The notes under the pieces: model-generated
The model's input: only the letters and a program-made list of their open reading frames with translations
The model's database searches: none
What the model was told of the DNA's origin: nothing
NCBI RefSeq assembly: GCF_040678635.1
Contig: NZ_JBFATZ010000007.1
Span: 124,001-188,000, forward strand
Direction of reading: 5' to 3'
DNA: 64,000 bases
From: Thermopolyspora sp040678635
Lineage (GTDB): Bacteria > Actinomycetota > Actinomycetes > Streptosporangiales > Streptosporangiaceae
Position numbers and translations under genes: made by a program
In this document: piece by piece, positions 34,231-43,253 of the stretch
Layout: the number at the start of each line of letters is the position of its first letter
Numbering within the stretch: the first letter of the stretch is position 1

Positions 34231-34500
34231 CCGTCAGCCGCGCCGCCGCGGGGGTCGGCCGAGCGTGGAGCCGGGCCGTCGATGGGGCCTTCCGAAGCCC
34301 GGGGAAGACGATTTCCGGGGCGACGGAAGGGAATTCGACGGCATTCGACACTAAATGTGGCTGATGTTAGTTGTATGTCCGAAAACTGTGGTCGGTCTTC
34401 TCACGGCGTGACCCTTGTCCATAGTGAGCGCGGTGTGATGCGATGCCACTCATTCGAGGGGCTCACCACGGGTTTCCCAGGGGTTGACTGACTGGAGGGC

Positions 34501-36345
34501 ATGATGGCCGACTCCCAAATCCTTGCGGAGCGGGCCGAGATCGAGCAGGAGATCGCCGGTCGCACCATCTGCGCACAGCTCGAAGAGACGGCCCGAAGCC
34601 ATGCGGACGCACCGGCCTATTCCGATGCGGCCGACGGGGGCTGGCGCACCATGACCTACGCGGAAGCCCGCCAACGCGTGCTGGAGATCGCCGCGGGGCT
34701 GGCGGCCCTGGGCGTCGGACCCGGGGACGCGGTGGCCCTGATGATGGTCAACCGCAGCGAGCACGTGCTCGCCGACCTGGGCGCCGTGCACGCCGGGGCG
34801 CGGACGTGCTCGGTGTACAGCACCTTCGCCCCCGAGCAGGTCGCGTTCGTCGCCTCCGACGTCGGGGCCAAGGTCGCGGTGCTGGGCGGCAAGGCCGAGC
34901 TGGCGCGCTGGCAGCCGATCCTCGACGAGCTGACCGCGCTGGAGAAGGTCATCGTGCTGGAGGACTGCCCGGCGGGCGAGCCGTACCTGTCCTGGGACGA
35001 CTTCCTGGCGCTCGGGCGCGAGCGGCTCGCCGCCGACCCGGACGGGGTCGAGGCGCGGTGGCGCGCGGTCAAGGCCGACGACGTGCTCACCGTGCTGTAC
35101 ACCTCCGGGACGACCGGCAACCCCAAGGGCGTGCCGCTCACCCACGGCAACATCTTCTTCGAGGTCGTCTCGACCGACCGGATGACGTCGCTGCCGTTCG
35201 GCGGGGCGCAGATCTCCTACCTGACCTACGCCCACATCGCCGAGCGCGTGCTCAGCCTGTACCTGCCCCTGTTCAAGGCCTCGCACATCCACTTCTGCAC
35301 CGATCTCGCGCAGCTCGGCGGCACGCTCGGACAGGTCAAGCCGGTGCTGTTCTTCGGCGTGCCCCGGGTGTGGGAGAAGATCATGGCCCGGCTGCAGGCC
35401 ATGCTCGCCACCCAGCCCGAGGAGCAGCAGGCGGCCGTGCACAAGGCGATGGCGGCCGGGCTCGCCTACATCGATTCCTGCCAGTACGGCAGGACGCCGA
35501 CGCCCGAGGTCGAGGCGGCCTTCCAGGAGGCCGACGCCTCGCTGCTGTCGATCATCCGGTCCCTCATCGGCCTCGACCAGGCCCGCTGGGTCGTCACCGC
35601 CGCCGCCCCGATGCCGGGCGAGGTGCAGCGGTTCTTCGCCGGTCTCGGGCTCAAGGTCCTGGACGTGTACGGCATGACCGAGACGACCGGCGCGTTCACC
35701 GGCAACTCGGTCGACTGCTACAAGCTGGGCACCGTCGGCCGCGCCAACCCCGGCGTCGAGGTGCGCATCGCCGAGGACGGCGAGATTCTCACCCGCAGCC
35801 CGATCAACACGCGCGGCTACCTCAACCGGCCGGAGGCGACCGCCGATCTGCTCGACGACGACGGCTGGCTGCACACCGGCGACATCGGCTCGATCGACGA
35901 GGACGGCTTCGTCCGGGTCGTCGATCGCAAGAAGGAGCTCATCATCACCGCCGGGGGCGAGAACATCTCCCCGGCCAACATCGAGAACCTGCTCAAGGAG
36001 CATCCGCTCATCGGGCAGGCCCTCGCCTACGGTGACCGCCGGCCGTACCCGGTGGCGCTGCTCACCCTGGACGGCGAGGTCGCGCCCGGCTGGGCGCAGG
36101 CGCGGGGCATCGAGTTCACCTCGCTCGCGGCCCTCGCCGAGCACCCGGACGTGCTCAAGGAGGTCGAGGCGGCCGTCGCGGCGGCGAACGAGCGGCTCGC
36201 CCGGGTGCAGCAGGTCAAGCGGTGGCGGCTGCTGCCGGAGGAGTGGACCATCGACACCGAGGAGCTCACCCCCAGCCTCAAGCTCAAGCGCCGCGTCGTG
36301 CACGCCAAGTACGCCGAGGTGATCGCCTCCCTGTACGAGGAGTGA
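34501..36345 (+). CDS. Long-chain acyl-CoA synthetase (AMP-forming)
   Basis: This 614-residue enzyme activates fatty acids to acyl-CoA. ATG 34501 and 34504 are adjacent; the GGAGGG site slightly favours 34504. The P-loop-like VLYTSGTTGNPKGVPLTHGN, the acyl-adenylate motifs VYGMTETTG and GWLHTGDIG, DRKKELIITAGGENISPANI and the C-terminal Lys region LTPSLKLKRR are all present, matching FadD15-like bacterial ligases. It stands alone, with a strong terminator after it. Confidence 0.94.
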   Translation: MMADSQILAERAEIEQEIAGRTICAQLEETARSHADAPAYSDAADGGWRTMTYAEARQRVLEIAAGLAALGVGPGDAVALMMVNRSEHVLADLGAVHAGARTCSVYSTFAPEQVAFVASDVGAKVAVLGGKAELARWQPILDELTALEKVIVLEDCPAGEPYLSWDDFLALGRERLAADPDGVEARWRAVKADDVLTVLYTSGTTGNPKGVPLTHGNIFFEVVSTDRMTSLPFGGAQISYLTYAHIAERVLSLYLPLFKASHIHFCTDLAQLGGTLGQVKPVLFFGVPRVWEKIMARLQAMLATQPEEQQAAVHKAMAAGLAYIDSCQYGRTPTPEVEAAFQEADASLLSIIRSLIGLDQARWVVTAAAPMPGEVQRFFAGLGLKVLDVYGMTETTGAFTGNSVDCYKLGTVGRANPGVEVRIAEDGEILTRSPINTRGYLNRPEATADLLDDDGWLHTGDIGSIDEDGFVRVVDRKKELIITAGGENISPANIENLLKEHPLIGQALAYGDRRPYPVALLTLDGEVAPGWAQARGIEFTSLAALAEHPDVLKEVEAAVAAANERLARVQQVKRWRLLPEEWTIDTEELTPSLKLKRRVVHAKYAEVIASLYEE

Positions 36346-36360
36346 GCATTCCCTCTTCCG

Positions 36361-36421
36361 CCGCGGCCCCCGTGTCCGACGCGCTCCTTCTCCCGGTGCG
36401 CGCCTGACACGGGGGCCGCGG
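36361..36421 (+). terminator. Strong terminator of acyl-CoA ligase gene
   Basis: A 16-bp perfect inverted repeat (left arm CCGCGGCCCCCGTGTC 36361-36376, right arm 36406-36421) with a 29-nt loop begins 15 bases after the stop codon. Confidence 0.85.
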
Positions 36422-36497
36422 TCTTCGCGACCGTTCTGGCATGGATTTTGCGTGTCGGGACGCATGGCTTTGCCCGGCGCTCCCTACTGTCGCGATC

Positions 36498-37370
36498 ATG
36501 AGAAGAGCGCATCTGATCGCGTCGTTGCTGGTCGTCGGGGGTACGGCGCTGGCGGTGCCCGGCGTGCCGCAGGCGTCGGGCCGCCCGGCCGCGCCGACGC
36601 GGCATCCAGGGCAGGCGCCGGGGGAGGCGTCCGGCGTGCTCCTCGGCGCGTACGGTCCGGCGATCCGGTCGGTGACCGTCATACCGCGCGATCCGGTGGT
36701 CCGCGCCAGGGGCGGGGTGGACCTCACCGTCGAGGTGGTCGCGCGCGGCGCGGCCGGGCCGGACGCGGTGACCGTCCGGGTGGAGCCCGGCCCGCCGCCG
36801 CCACCGCCGCCGTCGGCGCGCGGGTCGGGCGGCCCCCGGATGGCGACGCGGCCCGCGCGGTCGCTGCCCGCCGTGTCGGCGCCGCGATCCCTCGGAGGGG
36901 ACAGGGGCGGATGGGAGACGTGGCGCTTCCGCGCGCCCGTGCGGCTCTCGCGCCTGTACCCGCCCGGCGTGTGGACGGTGGAGGCGCGGGTGCGCGGCAC
37001 GTCGGGCCGTCAGGCGGTCGAGCACGAGACGTTCCTGCTGCGCGGCGTCACCCGCCTGCGCGACCTGCGCGTCACGCCGGAGCGGGCCAAGCAGGACGCC
37101 GTCCGGGTGAGCGGCAGGCTGACCCGGCTCGATCCCGCCGGGCTCAGCGGGCAGCGCGGCTTCCGGGGACGCCAGGTGGCGATCCAGCGTCTCGATCCGC
37201 GCACTGGGGCGTGGCGTACGGCCGCGTGGACGGTCACCGGGCGAGACGGCGAGTTCGCCGCGTCGGTTCCGGGGCGGGACGCCGTCCGCTGGCGGGTCGT
37301 GTACGAAGGCGACGACCGGCACGCGCCCGCGGACGGACGGGTGAGCCGCCGGGACGACTCCGCGCGCTGA
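36498..37370 (+). CDS. Secreted protein of unknown function, Ig-like
   Basis: This 290-residue protein has ATG 36498 and a signal peptide, MRRAHLIASLLVVGGTALAV, ending near PQASG. The rest is beta-rich: VTVIPRDPVVRARGGVDLTV near residue 60, and a second half with RVSGRLTRLDPAGLSGQRGF, which resembles bacterial Ig/fibronectin-like repeats of exported proteins. A run of eight prolines (PPPPPPPP) sits between them. No catalytic motif is seen and I do not recognise the family. Confidence 0.75.
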   Translation: MRRAHLIASLLVVGGTALAVPGVPQASGRPAAPTRHPGQAPGEASGVLLGAYGPAIRSVTVIPRDPVVRARGGVDLTVEVVARGAAGPDAVTVRVEPGPPPPPPPSARGSGGPRMATRPARSLPAVSAPRSLGGDRGGWETWRFRAPVRLSRLYPPGVWTVEARVRGTSGRQAVEHETFLLRGVTRLRDLRVTPERAKQDAVRVSGRLTRLDPAGLSGQRGFRGRQVAIQRLDPRTGAWRTAAWTVTGRDGEFAASVPGRDAVRWRVVYEGDDRHAPADGRVSRRDDSAR

Positions 37371-37389
37371 GGATTCCCCGCCGGACGGC

Positions 37390-37425
37390 CGAACGCCCGG
37401 CCCCGCTCAGGGGACCGGGCGTTCG
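37390..37425 (+). terminator. Terminator hairpin
   Basis: Arms CGAACGCCCGG (37390-37400) and CCGGGCGTTCG (37415-37425) form an 11-bp stem, extended by inner CCCC/GGGG with one bulged A. It begins 20 bases after the secreted-protein stop. Confidence 0.85.
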
Positions 37426-37428
37426 CGC

Positions 37429-37563
37429 GTGCTCGGCCTCGTCGGATTCGCCGCCCGACTAGTGGACGCGAGCCTGGGCCACGATCGCGGCCGCGCCTAC
37501 GACGAGACGATCATCGCCCGCACCGCCGCCCTTCTCGTCCAGGCCCTGGGCGAGAGGACCTGA
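37429..37563 (+). pseudogene. C-terminal gene fragment, possibly TetR-type regulator
   Basis: A 44-codon frame (GTG 37429 to TGA 37561-37563) reads VLGLVGFAARLVDASLGHDR and then helical sequence ending LLVQALGERT. Third-position G/C is high and the composition is that of a real protein. The pattern recalls the last helices of a TetR-family regulator. It begins directly after the terminator, so the 5' part of the gene has been lost. Family assignment is tentative. Confidence 0.35.
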
Positions 37564-37585
37564 CACGTTCACCGGACGAACGGCG

Positions 37586-38293
37586 TCACAGCCGGTCGCG
37601 GGCACGGACCTTGCGGCTGCGCGGCTTGTCCGCGGCTGGTTTGTCTGCGGCTGGTTTGTCCGCGGCTGGTTTGTCCGCGGCGGGCTTGACCTTGCCGGGC
37701 CGCACCGCGCCGCCGGGGCAGCGCACGTTCGGGTTCCAGGGCTCGAAGATGCCGTGCGGGTTGGGCTTGAAGATCCACACGTGCAGCGAGTAGTGGACCG
37801 GCATGCCGTCCTCCAGCGGAGGGAACGGCCCGTCGAACGACTTGCCGAACACCCGCGGCCGGTCGTGGGTGGTGGACAGGCGGCTGTCGTCGTCGTATTT
37901 GAGGTACTCGACCGCGCCGAGCCTCCGCCCGCCGTCCTTGCCGGGCACGTAGACGAGAATCTCCGGCCGGTACGGGTCGATTTTTGAATCCGCCGCCAGT
38001 CGCTTGTTGACGTAGTGGTATCCCATCGCGCCGAGGTGTTCGCCGCGCGGCCCCTCGAACGGAAACTGCTTGCACGAATCGGTGCGCGTGTATCCGTACC
38101 TCTCGGCGACCTTCGGGTCGTGGAAACGCCGCATCGCCGAACGCAGGGCGTCCTCCCAGGTCCGGTCCGCGGCGGCGCTGGGCTGGGCGTGCGCCGCAGA
38201 CGGCGGCTTGACCAGCGCGGACGCGGTCGGAATCGATCCCGTCAGGGCGAGCCCGCAGGCGGCGGCCAGCGCTCCGGCAGTGATTATTCTCAT
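37586..38293 (-). CDS. Secreted protein of unknown function with Lys/Ala/Pro repeat tail
   Basis: This 235-residue exported protein has ATG 38293 starting the signal peptide MRIITAGALAAACGLALTGS; an upstream in-frame start at 38326 would spoil it. The mature part has the well-conserved actinobacterial blocks GAMGYHYVN, PEILVYVPG, MPVHYSLHVWIFKPNPHG and WNPNVRCPGG. I have seen this pattern in unnamed secreted proteins but know no function. The C-terminus carries four copies of a KPAAD-type pentapeptide, perhaps a cell-wall-contacting tail. Confidence 0.82.
   Translation of the reverse strand: MRIITAGALAAACGLALTGSIPTASALVKPPSAAHAQPSAAADRTWEDALRSAMRRFHDPKVAERYGYTRTDSCKQFPFEGPRGEHLGAMGYHYVNKRLAADSKIDPYRPEILVYVPGKDGGRRLGAVEYLKYDDDSRLSTTHDRPRVFGKSFDGPFPPLEDGMPVHYSLHVWIFKPNPHGIFEPWNPNVRCPGGAVRPGKVKPAADKPAADKPAADKPAADKPRSRKVRARDRL
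37625..37684. repeat. 15-bp repeat x4 encoding a pentapeptide tail
   Basis: The unit TTTGTCCGCGGCTGG is repeated four times with one or two changes per copy. It is in frame with the minus-strand secreted protein and gives its KPAAD-like tail. Copy number is likely variable between strains. Confidence 0.85.
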
Positions 38294-38435
38294 GGCATCG
38301 CATCTTTCGGCCCGGCACGCCGTCACGTCATCGGCGAACCACCCTCTGGACGATCTTCTTTGTCAAACATGGGCCCTTCTTGATGCGCGTGAATAATCCG
38401 CCGAAGACGTTTCCAGCGGTATTCCGGATATAAGG

Positions 38436-38466
38436 GAAGGGGCCCCGGCACGGCCGGGGCCCCTTC
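38436..38466 (-). terminator. Terminator of S33 peptidase gene
   Basis: A 14-bp perfect stem (GAAGGGGCCCCGGC 38436-38449, GCCGGGGCCCCTTC 38453-38466) with a 3-nt loop lies downstream of the minus-strand peptidase. It is symmetrical and may work in both directions. Confidence 0.8.
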
Positions 38467-38534
38467 ACGGGAGCGATCGGAGCGGTGCCTCGGGAGCGTG
38501 CTAAAGGGGACTCCGAGGTGGAACAGGATGCCGG

Positions 38535-40103
38535 TCAGCGGCGGACGCGGACCTCCGGAACCTGCGGCGTCGCGCTCCGGGCCGCGGCGTTCGCCGCCGC
38601 CAGCGGCTCGGGGTCGGGCACCGGCGCGCACAGCGCGTCGGGGCCGGGCCGGCTCGCCGGCACCGTGCCGTCGGTCAGGTAGGCGGCCAGGTGTCCGTCG
38701 AGGCAGGCGTTGCCCGCCAGGGTGACGCCGTGGTTGCCGCCGCCGTCCTCGACGATGAGGCGGGAGGAGCGCAGCAGGCGGTGCATCTCGACCGCCCCCT
38801 GGTACGGCGTGGCCGCGTCCTTGGTGGACTGGATGATCAGCACCGGCGGCAGCCCGTGCCCGGAGATGCGCACCGGCCGCTCGGGCTTGGCCGGCCAGTA
38901 GAAGCACGGCGCGTTGAACCAGGTGTTGCCCCAGGTGAGGAACGGCGCGGTGCGGTGCAGGGTGGCGGCGTCACGGTGCCAGGTGGCCCAGCTGCGCGGC
39001 CAGGCGTTGTCGGTGCAGGAGGTGGCCAGGTAGAGCGCGTGACCGCTGTCGGAGTCGGTCGCGGCGAGCGCGCCGTACAGGAACACCAGGAAGTCCTCGC
39101 TGCCGGCCGCGTACTCCGCCAGCCCGGCGGCGAGGAAGGGCCACACGGAGTTGGCGTAGCCGCCGACCAGGAAGGTGTCGTCGAACTCGCTCGGCCCGAC
39201 CTTGCCCCCGGCGGGCTTGGCCTTCAGCGCGGCGCGGATCTCGTAGTACTTCTTCTCCACCGCGTCCCCGGTCGTGCCGAGGTGGTAGACCGAGTCGTGC
39301 TTGGCGGTCCAGGCGAAGAAGTCCTTGGCGCGGGCGTCGAAGGCGCGGTTCTGGTCGAGGTTGTCGGCGTACCAGACGCCGCTCGGCCGTACGACGCTGT
39401 CCAGGACCAGGCGACGGACCCTGTTGGGGAACAGCGTGGCGTAGGTGGCGCCGAGGTAGGTGCCCCAGGAGTAGCCGAGGAAGTTGATCTGCTTCTGGCC
39501 CAGGGCCTTGCGGATGCTGTCCAGGTCGCGGGCGCTGTCCTCGGTGGTCATGTAGGGCAGCAGCCAGCCCAGCGCCTGGCCGCACTTGCGGGCGAAGTCC
39601 TTGGCGCGGGCCAGCCAGGCCTTCTCCTCGGCGAAGTTCGCCGGGACGTAGTCGGCGCGCACCGGGTCGTCGTAGCCGGAGCCGCAGTCGAGGCGGGGCT
39701 CGCTCGCCCCCGCGCCGCGCGGGTCGAACCCGATCAGGTCGTAGGCGCCCGACGCGGCCTCGGCGCCGCTGCCCGCGAACCAGGTGGGCATGGCCAGGCC
39801 GCTCGCGCCCGGGCCGCCGGGGTTGAGCAGCAGCACGCCCTGGTACTTGTCCGCGGAGACGGTGTGCGGCTTGCGGCTCAGCGCGATCTTGATCTTCTTG
39901 CCCCACGGGCGCCGGTAATCCAGCGGCACGGGGATCGAGGCGCACTCCAGCCCCTCCAGGGCGCCGGTGCAAGGGCTCCAGGCGATGGCGCTCGGCTTGG
40001 GGGCGGTGCTGTTCCGGCTCGGCGCCGCGTTGGCCGGTAAGCCTTGCAGCAGCACGCTCAGACCGGCTCCGGCGATGGCCAGTGTGGCGACGGTCTTCCT
40101 CAT
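38535..40103 (-). CDS. Secreted alpha/beta-hydrolase, tripeptidyl aminopeptidase type (S33)
   Basis: This 522-residue exported hydrolase has ATG 40103 with a GAAGGGA site and a signal peptide MRKTVATLAIAGAGLSVLLQ ending ANA-APS. The nucleophile elbow is FLGYSWGTYLGATYA, the acid lies in IIQSTKDAATPY and the His in GGGNHGVTLAG. The TAP-like C-terminal domain is characteristic of actinobacterial tripeptidyl/proteinase aminopeptidases, which trim peptides outside the cell. Two to three Cys pairs (DNAW...NAPCF, NACLD, DALCAP) could form disulfides. Confidence 0.92.
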   Translation of the reverse strand: MRKTVATLAIAGAGLSVLLQGLPANAAPSRNSTAPKPSAIAWSPCTGALEGLECASIPVPLDYRRPWGKKIKIALSRKPHTVSADKYQGVLLLNPGGPGASGLAMPTWFAGSGAEAASGAYDLIGFDPRGAGASEPRLDCGSGYDDPVRADYVPANFAEEKAWLARAKDFARKCGQALGWLLPYMTTEDSARDLDSIRKALGQKQINFLGYSWGTYLGATYATLFPNRVRRLVLDSVVRPSGVWYADNLDQNRAFDARAKDFFAWTAKHDSVYHLGTTGDAVEKKYYEIRAALKAKPAGGKVGPSEFDDTFLVGGYANSVWPFLAAGLAEYAAGSEDFLVFLYGALAATDSDSGHALYLATSCTDNAWPRSWATWHRDAATLHRTAPFLTWGNTWFNAPCFYWPAKPERPVRISGHGLPPVLIIQSTKDAATPYQGAVEMHRLLRSSRLIVEDGGGNHGVTLAGNACLDGHLAAYLTDGTVPASRPGPDALCAPVPDPEPLAAANAAARSATPQVPEVRVRR

Positions 40104-40410
40104 ATGAGTCCCTTCGGTGCCCGCGGCCTCGTCGGTGAGACCGGCGTACAGCGTTGACGACTGTGATCTTTCAGATAAGGAAGACATAAGTCCGCTTTAT
40201 CTATGGAGAGTTGTGAAACCGAAACTTCGGCTTTCAAGTGCGTTCGGCCGGCCCGCCGATCGCCGCCCGTTCCGGAGCCGCCGTGCCGGTGCGGGCGGGA
40301 CGTGCGGGCCATGGCACCCCCCGAGGCGCGGAATGATAGATGTCTGCGGAGCCGGGCATCCGTGACATCGATGCCCTTGCGTGACCACGTCCGGAATGAG
40401 GAAACCGATC
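40104..40410. promoter_or_regulatory. Divergent promoter region, peptidase / helicase
   Basis: This is a 307-base spacer between divergent genes. Its middle (40150-40215) is A/T-rich, with GATAAGG, GACATAAG and CTTTATC, and probably holds the peptidase promoter. No operator-like palindrome longer than 6 bp was found. No gene is seen. Confidence 0.4.
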
Positions 40411-42114
40411 ATGATCCCGAACGCGGCCGACGCCGGCGGATTCGCCGACCTTGGGCTGCGGCCCGAGCTGTTGCGCGCCATCGCCGGCCTCGGCTATGAG
40501 GAGCCCACGCCGATCCAGCGTGAGGCGATCCCGCCCCTGCTGGAGGGCCGCGACCTGCTCGGGCAGGCGGCGACCGGCACCGGCAAGACGGCCGCGTTCG
40601 CGCTCCCGCTGCTGGAGCGCCTGACCGGCGGCGGAGGCGGCGACCCGGTCGCGCTGGTGCTGGTGCCGACCCGCGAGCTCGCCATGCAGGTCTCCGAGGC
40701 CGTGCACAAGTACGGCAGGGATCTGGCGGCCCGCGTGCTGCCCATCTACGGCGGCCAGCCGATCGGCCGCCAGCTGCGGTCGCTGGAGCGCGGCGTCGAC
40801 GTGGTGGTGGCCACCCCCGGCCGCGCCCTCGACCACCTCAACCGCGGCACCCTGCGCCTGGGCGACCTGGCCACGGTCGTGCTCGACGAGGCCGACGAGA
40901 TGCTCGACATGGGCTTCGCCGACGACATCGAGGCGATCCTGCAGGAGACCCCGCCCGAGCGGCAGACGGTGCTGTTCTCCGCCACGATGCCGCCCCGCAT
41001 CGAGGGCATCGCCCGCCAGCACCTGCGCGACCCCGTACGCATCCTCATCCACGCCCAGGAGGCCGCGCCCGGCGAGGCGCCGCAGGTGCGCGAGAGCGCC
41101 TACGTGGTCGCCCGGCCGCACAAGCCCGTCGCGCTCGGCCGCATCCTCGACGTCGAGGCCCCCACGGCCGCCCTGGTCTTCTGCCGCACCCGCGAGGAGG
41201 TCGACGCGCTCACCGAGAGCATGAACGGCCGTGGCTATCGGGCCGAGGCCCTGCACGGCGGCATGAGCCAGGAGCAGCGCGACCGGGTGATGGGACGGCT
41301 GCGCTCCGGCGTCGCCGACCTGCTCGTCGCCACCGACGTCGCCGCCCGCGGCCTGGACATCGAGCACCTCAGCCACGTCGTCAACTACAACGTGCCGTCC
41401 GCGCCCGAGGCGTACGTGCACCGGGTCGGCCGGGTGGGGCGGGCCGGGCGCGAGGGCGTGGCGATCACGCTCGCCGAGCCGCGCGAGCACCGCATGCTCA
41501 AGACCATCGAGCGGGTGACCAAGCGCCGCATCCCGGTGGAGAAGGTGCCGACCGTCGCCGACCTGCGCGCCCGCCGGCTGGAGCTGACCCGCGCGGCGCT
41601 GGAGGCGAGCCTGCTCGAGGACGACCTGGACGGCTTCCGCGTGGTCGTCGAGACGCTCGCCGACGAGTTCGACGTGATGGAGGTGGCGCTCGCCGCGGTG
41701 AAGCTCGCCCACGAGGCCGGCGGCGTCGCCGACGACGAGGAGGAGATCCCCGAGATCGCGCTGCGCCCCGAGCGCGACGGCAGGGACGGTCGCGACGGCA
41801 GGGACGGAAGGGACGGCCGCCGGGGCCGCCGGGACCAGACCGCGCAGGGGGAGCGCCGCCGCGGCCGGACCGGCGGCGGGATGACCCGCCTGTTCGTCGG
41901 GGCCGGCCGCAGCGCCCGCATCCGGCCGCAGGACCTGGTCGGCGCGATCGCCGGCGAGACCGGGCTGAGCGGGCGCGACATCGGCGCCATCGAGATCGCC
42001 GACCGGTTCTCCCTGGTCGAGGTCCCCGAGGCCGCCGCCAACGAGGTGATCAACGCGCTGCGCGGCACCACCATCAAGGGCCGCAAGGTCAACGTCCGCC
42101 GCGAGCGCTTCTGA
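40411..42114 (+). CDS. DEAD-box RNA helicase with DbpA-type RNA-binding domain
   Basis: This 567-residue ATP-dependent RNA helicase is probably of the CsdA/DeaD group acting in ribosome assembly or cold adaptation. ATG 40411 is preferred because GAGGAAA lies upstream; GTG 40381 would add ten residues. Motifs: Q (GYEEPTPIQREAI), I AATGTGKT, Ia PTRELA, II DEAD, III SATMP, VI HRVGRVGRAGREG. An Asp/Gly/Arg repeat (GRDGRDGRDG) near residue 460 links to the C-terminal DbpA-like domain (TRLFVGAGRSARIRPQDLVG). A terminator follows. Confidence 0.95.
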   Translation: MIPNAADAGGFADLGLRPELLRAIAGLGYEEPTPIQREAIPPLLEGRDLLGQAATGTGKTAAFALPLLERLTGGGGGDPVALVLVPTRELAMQVSEAVHKYGRDLAARVLPIYGGQPIGRQLRSLERGVDVVVATPGRALDHLNRGTLRLGDLATVVLDEADEMLDMGFADDIEAILQETPPERQTVLFSATMPPRIEGIARQHLRDPVRILIHAQEAAPGEAPQVRESAYVVARPHKPVALGRILDVEAPTAALVFCRTREEVDALTESMNGRGYRAEALHGGMSQEQRDRVMGRLRSGVADLLVATDVAARGLDIEHLSHVVNYNVPSAPEAYVHRVGRVGRAGREGVAITLAEPREHRMLKTIERVTKRRIPVEKVPTVADLRARRLELTRAALEASLLEDDLDGFRVVVETLADEFDVMEVALAAVKLAHEAGGVADDEEEIPEIALRPERDGRDGRDGRDGRDGRRGRRDQTAQGERRRGRTGGGMTRLFVGAGRSARIRPQDLVGAIAGETGLSGRDIGAIEIADRFSLVEVPEAAANEVINALRGTTIKGRKVNVRRERF

Positions 42115-42204
42115 CGCGCTCCCCTCCCGCGCGACTCTCGCGAACCGCCGCGAAACCCCCGCGCCGAAGGCGTGAAGCCCGCGCGCGGGGGCAGTACTCC
42201 GGGA

Positions 42205-42239
42205 CGCCGTGAGACCGGTCGTATGCCCGTCTCACGGCG
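42205..42239 (+). terminator. Terminator of helicase gene
   Basis: Arms CGCCGTGAGAC (42205-42215) and GTCTCACGGCG (42229-42239) form an 11-bp perfect stem with a 13-nt loop, 90 bases after the helicase stop. Confidence 0.7.
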
Positions 42240-42298
42240 GACTGGGCGGCGGTCATCGGGGTGGGGCCGCACATCCGGGCACGTCCGACCGGGGCCGC

Positions 42299-42313
42299 CG
42301 AACCGACGGTTCG
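42299..42313. promoter_or_regulatory. Predicted operator of the glycerol operon
   Basis: CGAACCGACGGTTCG is a perfect 7+1+7 palindrome centred 32 bases before the glpF start. Glycerol operons of actinobacteria are commonly controlled by IclR- or DeoR-type repressors; no such gene is in the window. The position between promoter and ribosome site suits a repressor. Confidence 0.5.
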
Positions 42314-42337
42314 ACCGGCGCTCGGTGAGGAGGAGAC

Positions 42338-43228
42338 GTGTCCGACGATCAGCGCTCGACCGGCGGGGAGACCTCCGGCATCGGCTCGGGGGCCGCCCCG
42401 CGCCGCCTGTGGGACCGGACGATGCTCGGCGAACTCGCCGCCGAGTTCGTCGGGACGATGATCCTGATCCTGTTCGGCGTGGGCGCGGTGGCCCAGGTGA
42501 TCGCCGGCGGCCTCGGCGACCACGACAGCATCGCCTGGGGCTGGGGCCTCGGCGTCACCCTCGGCGTCTACGTCGCCGCCCGGATGAGCGGCGCCCACAT
42601 CAACCCGGCGGTGACCGTCGCGCTCGCCGTCTTCAAGGGCTTCCCCTGGCGCAAGGTGCTGCCGTACTCGCTGGCGCAGACCCTCGGCGCCTTCGTCGCC
42701 GCCCTGCTCGTGCGGTGGAACTACGCCGAGGTGCTGGCCCAAACCGACCCCGGCCACACGGTCAAGACCCAGATCGTGTTCTCCACCCTGCCCGGCAACG
42801 GCGAGCTGCCCGTCGGCACCTGGGGCGCCTTCCGCGACCAGATCATCGGCACGGCGATCCTGCTGCTGCTCGTCCTCGCCCTCACCGACCTGCGCAACTC
42901 GCCCCCCGCGGCGAACCTCGCCCCGTTCGTCATCGGCCTGGTCGTGGTGGCGATCGGCATGGCCTGGGGCACCGACGCCGGCTACGCCATCAACCCGGCC
43001 CGGGACCTCGGGCCGCGCGTGGCGTCGTGGCTCACCGGCTACTCGACCGCCTGGCGCGACCAGTACGGACAGCTCTACTTCTGGGTGCCGATCGTCGCGC
43101 CGGTCATCGGCGGCGTGCTCGGGGCGGGTCTGTACCAGCTCTTCGTCGGCCGCTTCCTGCCGCGGGAGGAGGAACCCGAACCGGGGCGGGTACCCTCCGC
43201 CGAGGGCGAGCGCGCCCGCAGCATCTGA
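42338..43228 (+). CDS. glpF: Glycerol facilitator, MIP/aquaporin family
   Basis: This 296-residue channel lets glycerol diffuse into the cell. GTG 42338 follows GAGGAGGAG. Six spans and both pore motifs are visible: SGAHINPAVTVALA after span two and GYAINPARDLGPR before the last span. The Asp after the second NPAR is the mark of glycerol-conducting rather than water-only channels. A 40-residue hydrophilic N-terminus precedes span one. It is 25 bases ahead of glpK, in one operon. Confidence 0.94.
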   Translation: MSDDQRSTGGETSGIGSGAAPRRLWDRTMLGELAAEFVGTMILILFGVGAVAQVIAGGLGDHDSIAWGWGLGVTLGVYVAARMSGAHINPAVTVALAVFKGFPWRKVLPYSLAQTLGAFVAALLVRWNYAEVLAQTDPGHTVKTQIVFSTLPGNGELPVGTWGAFRDQIIGTAILLLLVLALTDLRNSPPAANLAPFVIGLVVVAIGMAWGTDAGYAINPARDLGPRVASWLTGYSTAWRDQYGQLYFWVPIVAPVIGGVLGAGLYQLFVGRFLPREEEPEPGRVPSAEGERARSI

Positions 43229-43253
43229 CCCCGCGTACCAGAGGAGACGACCG

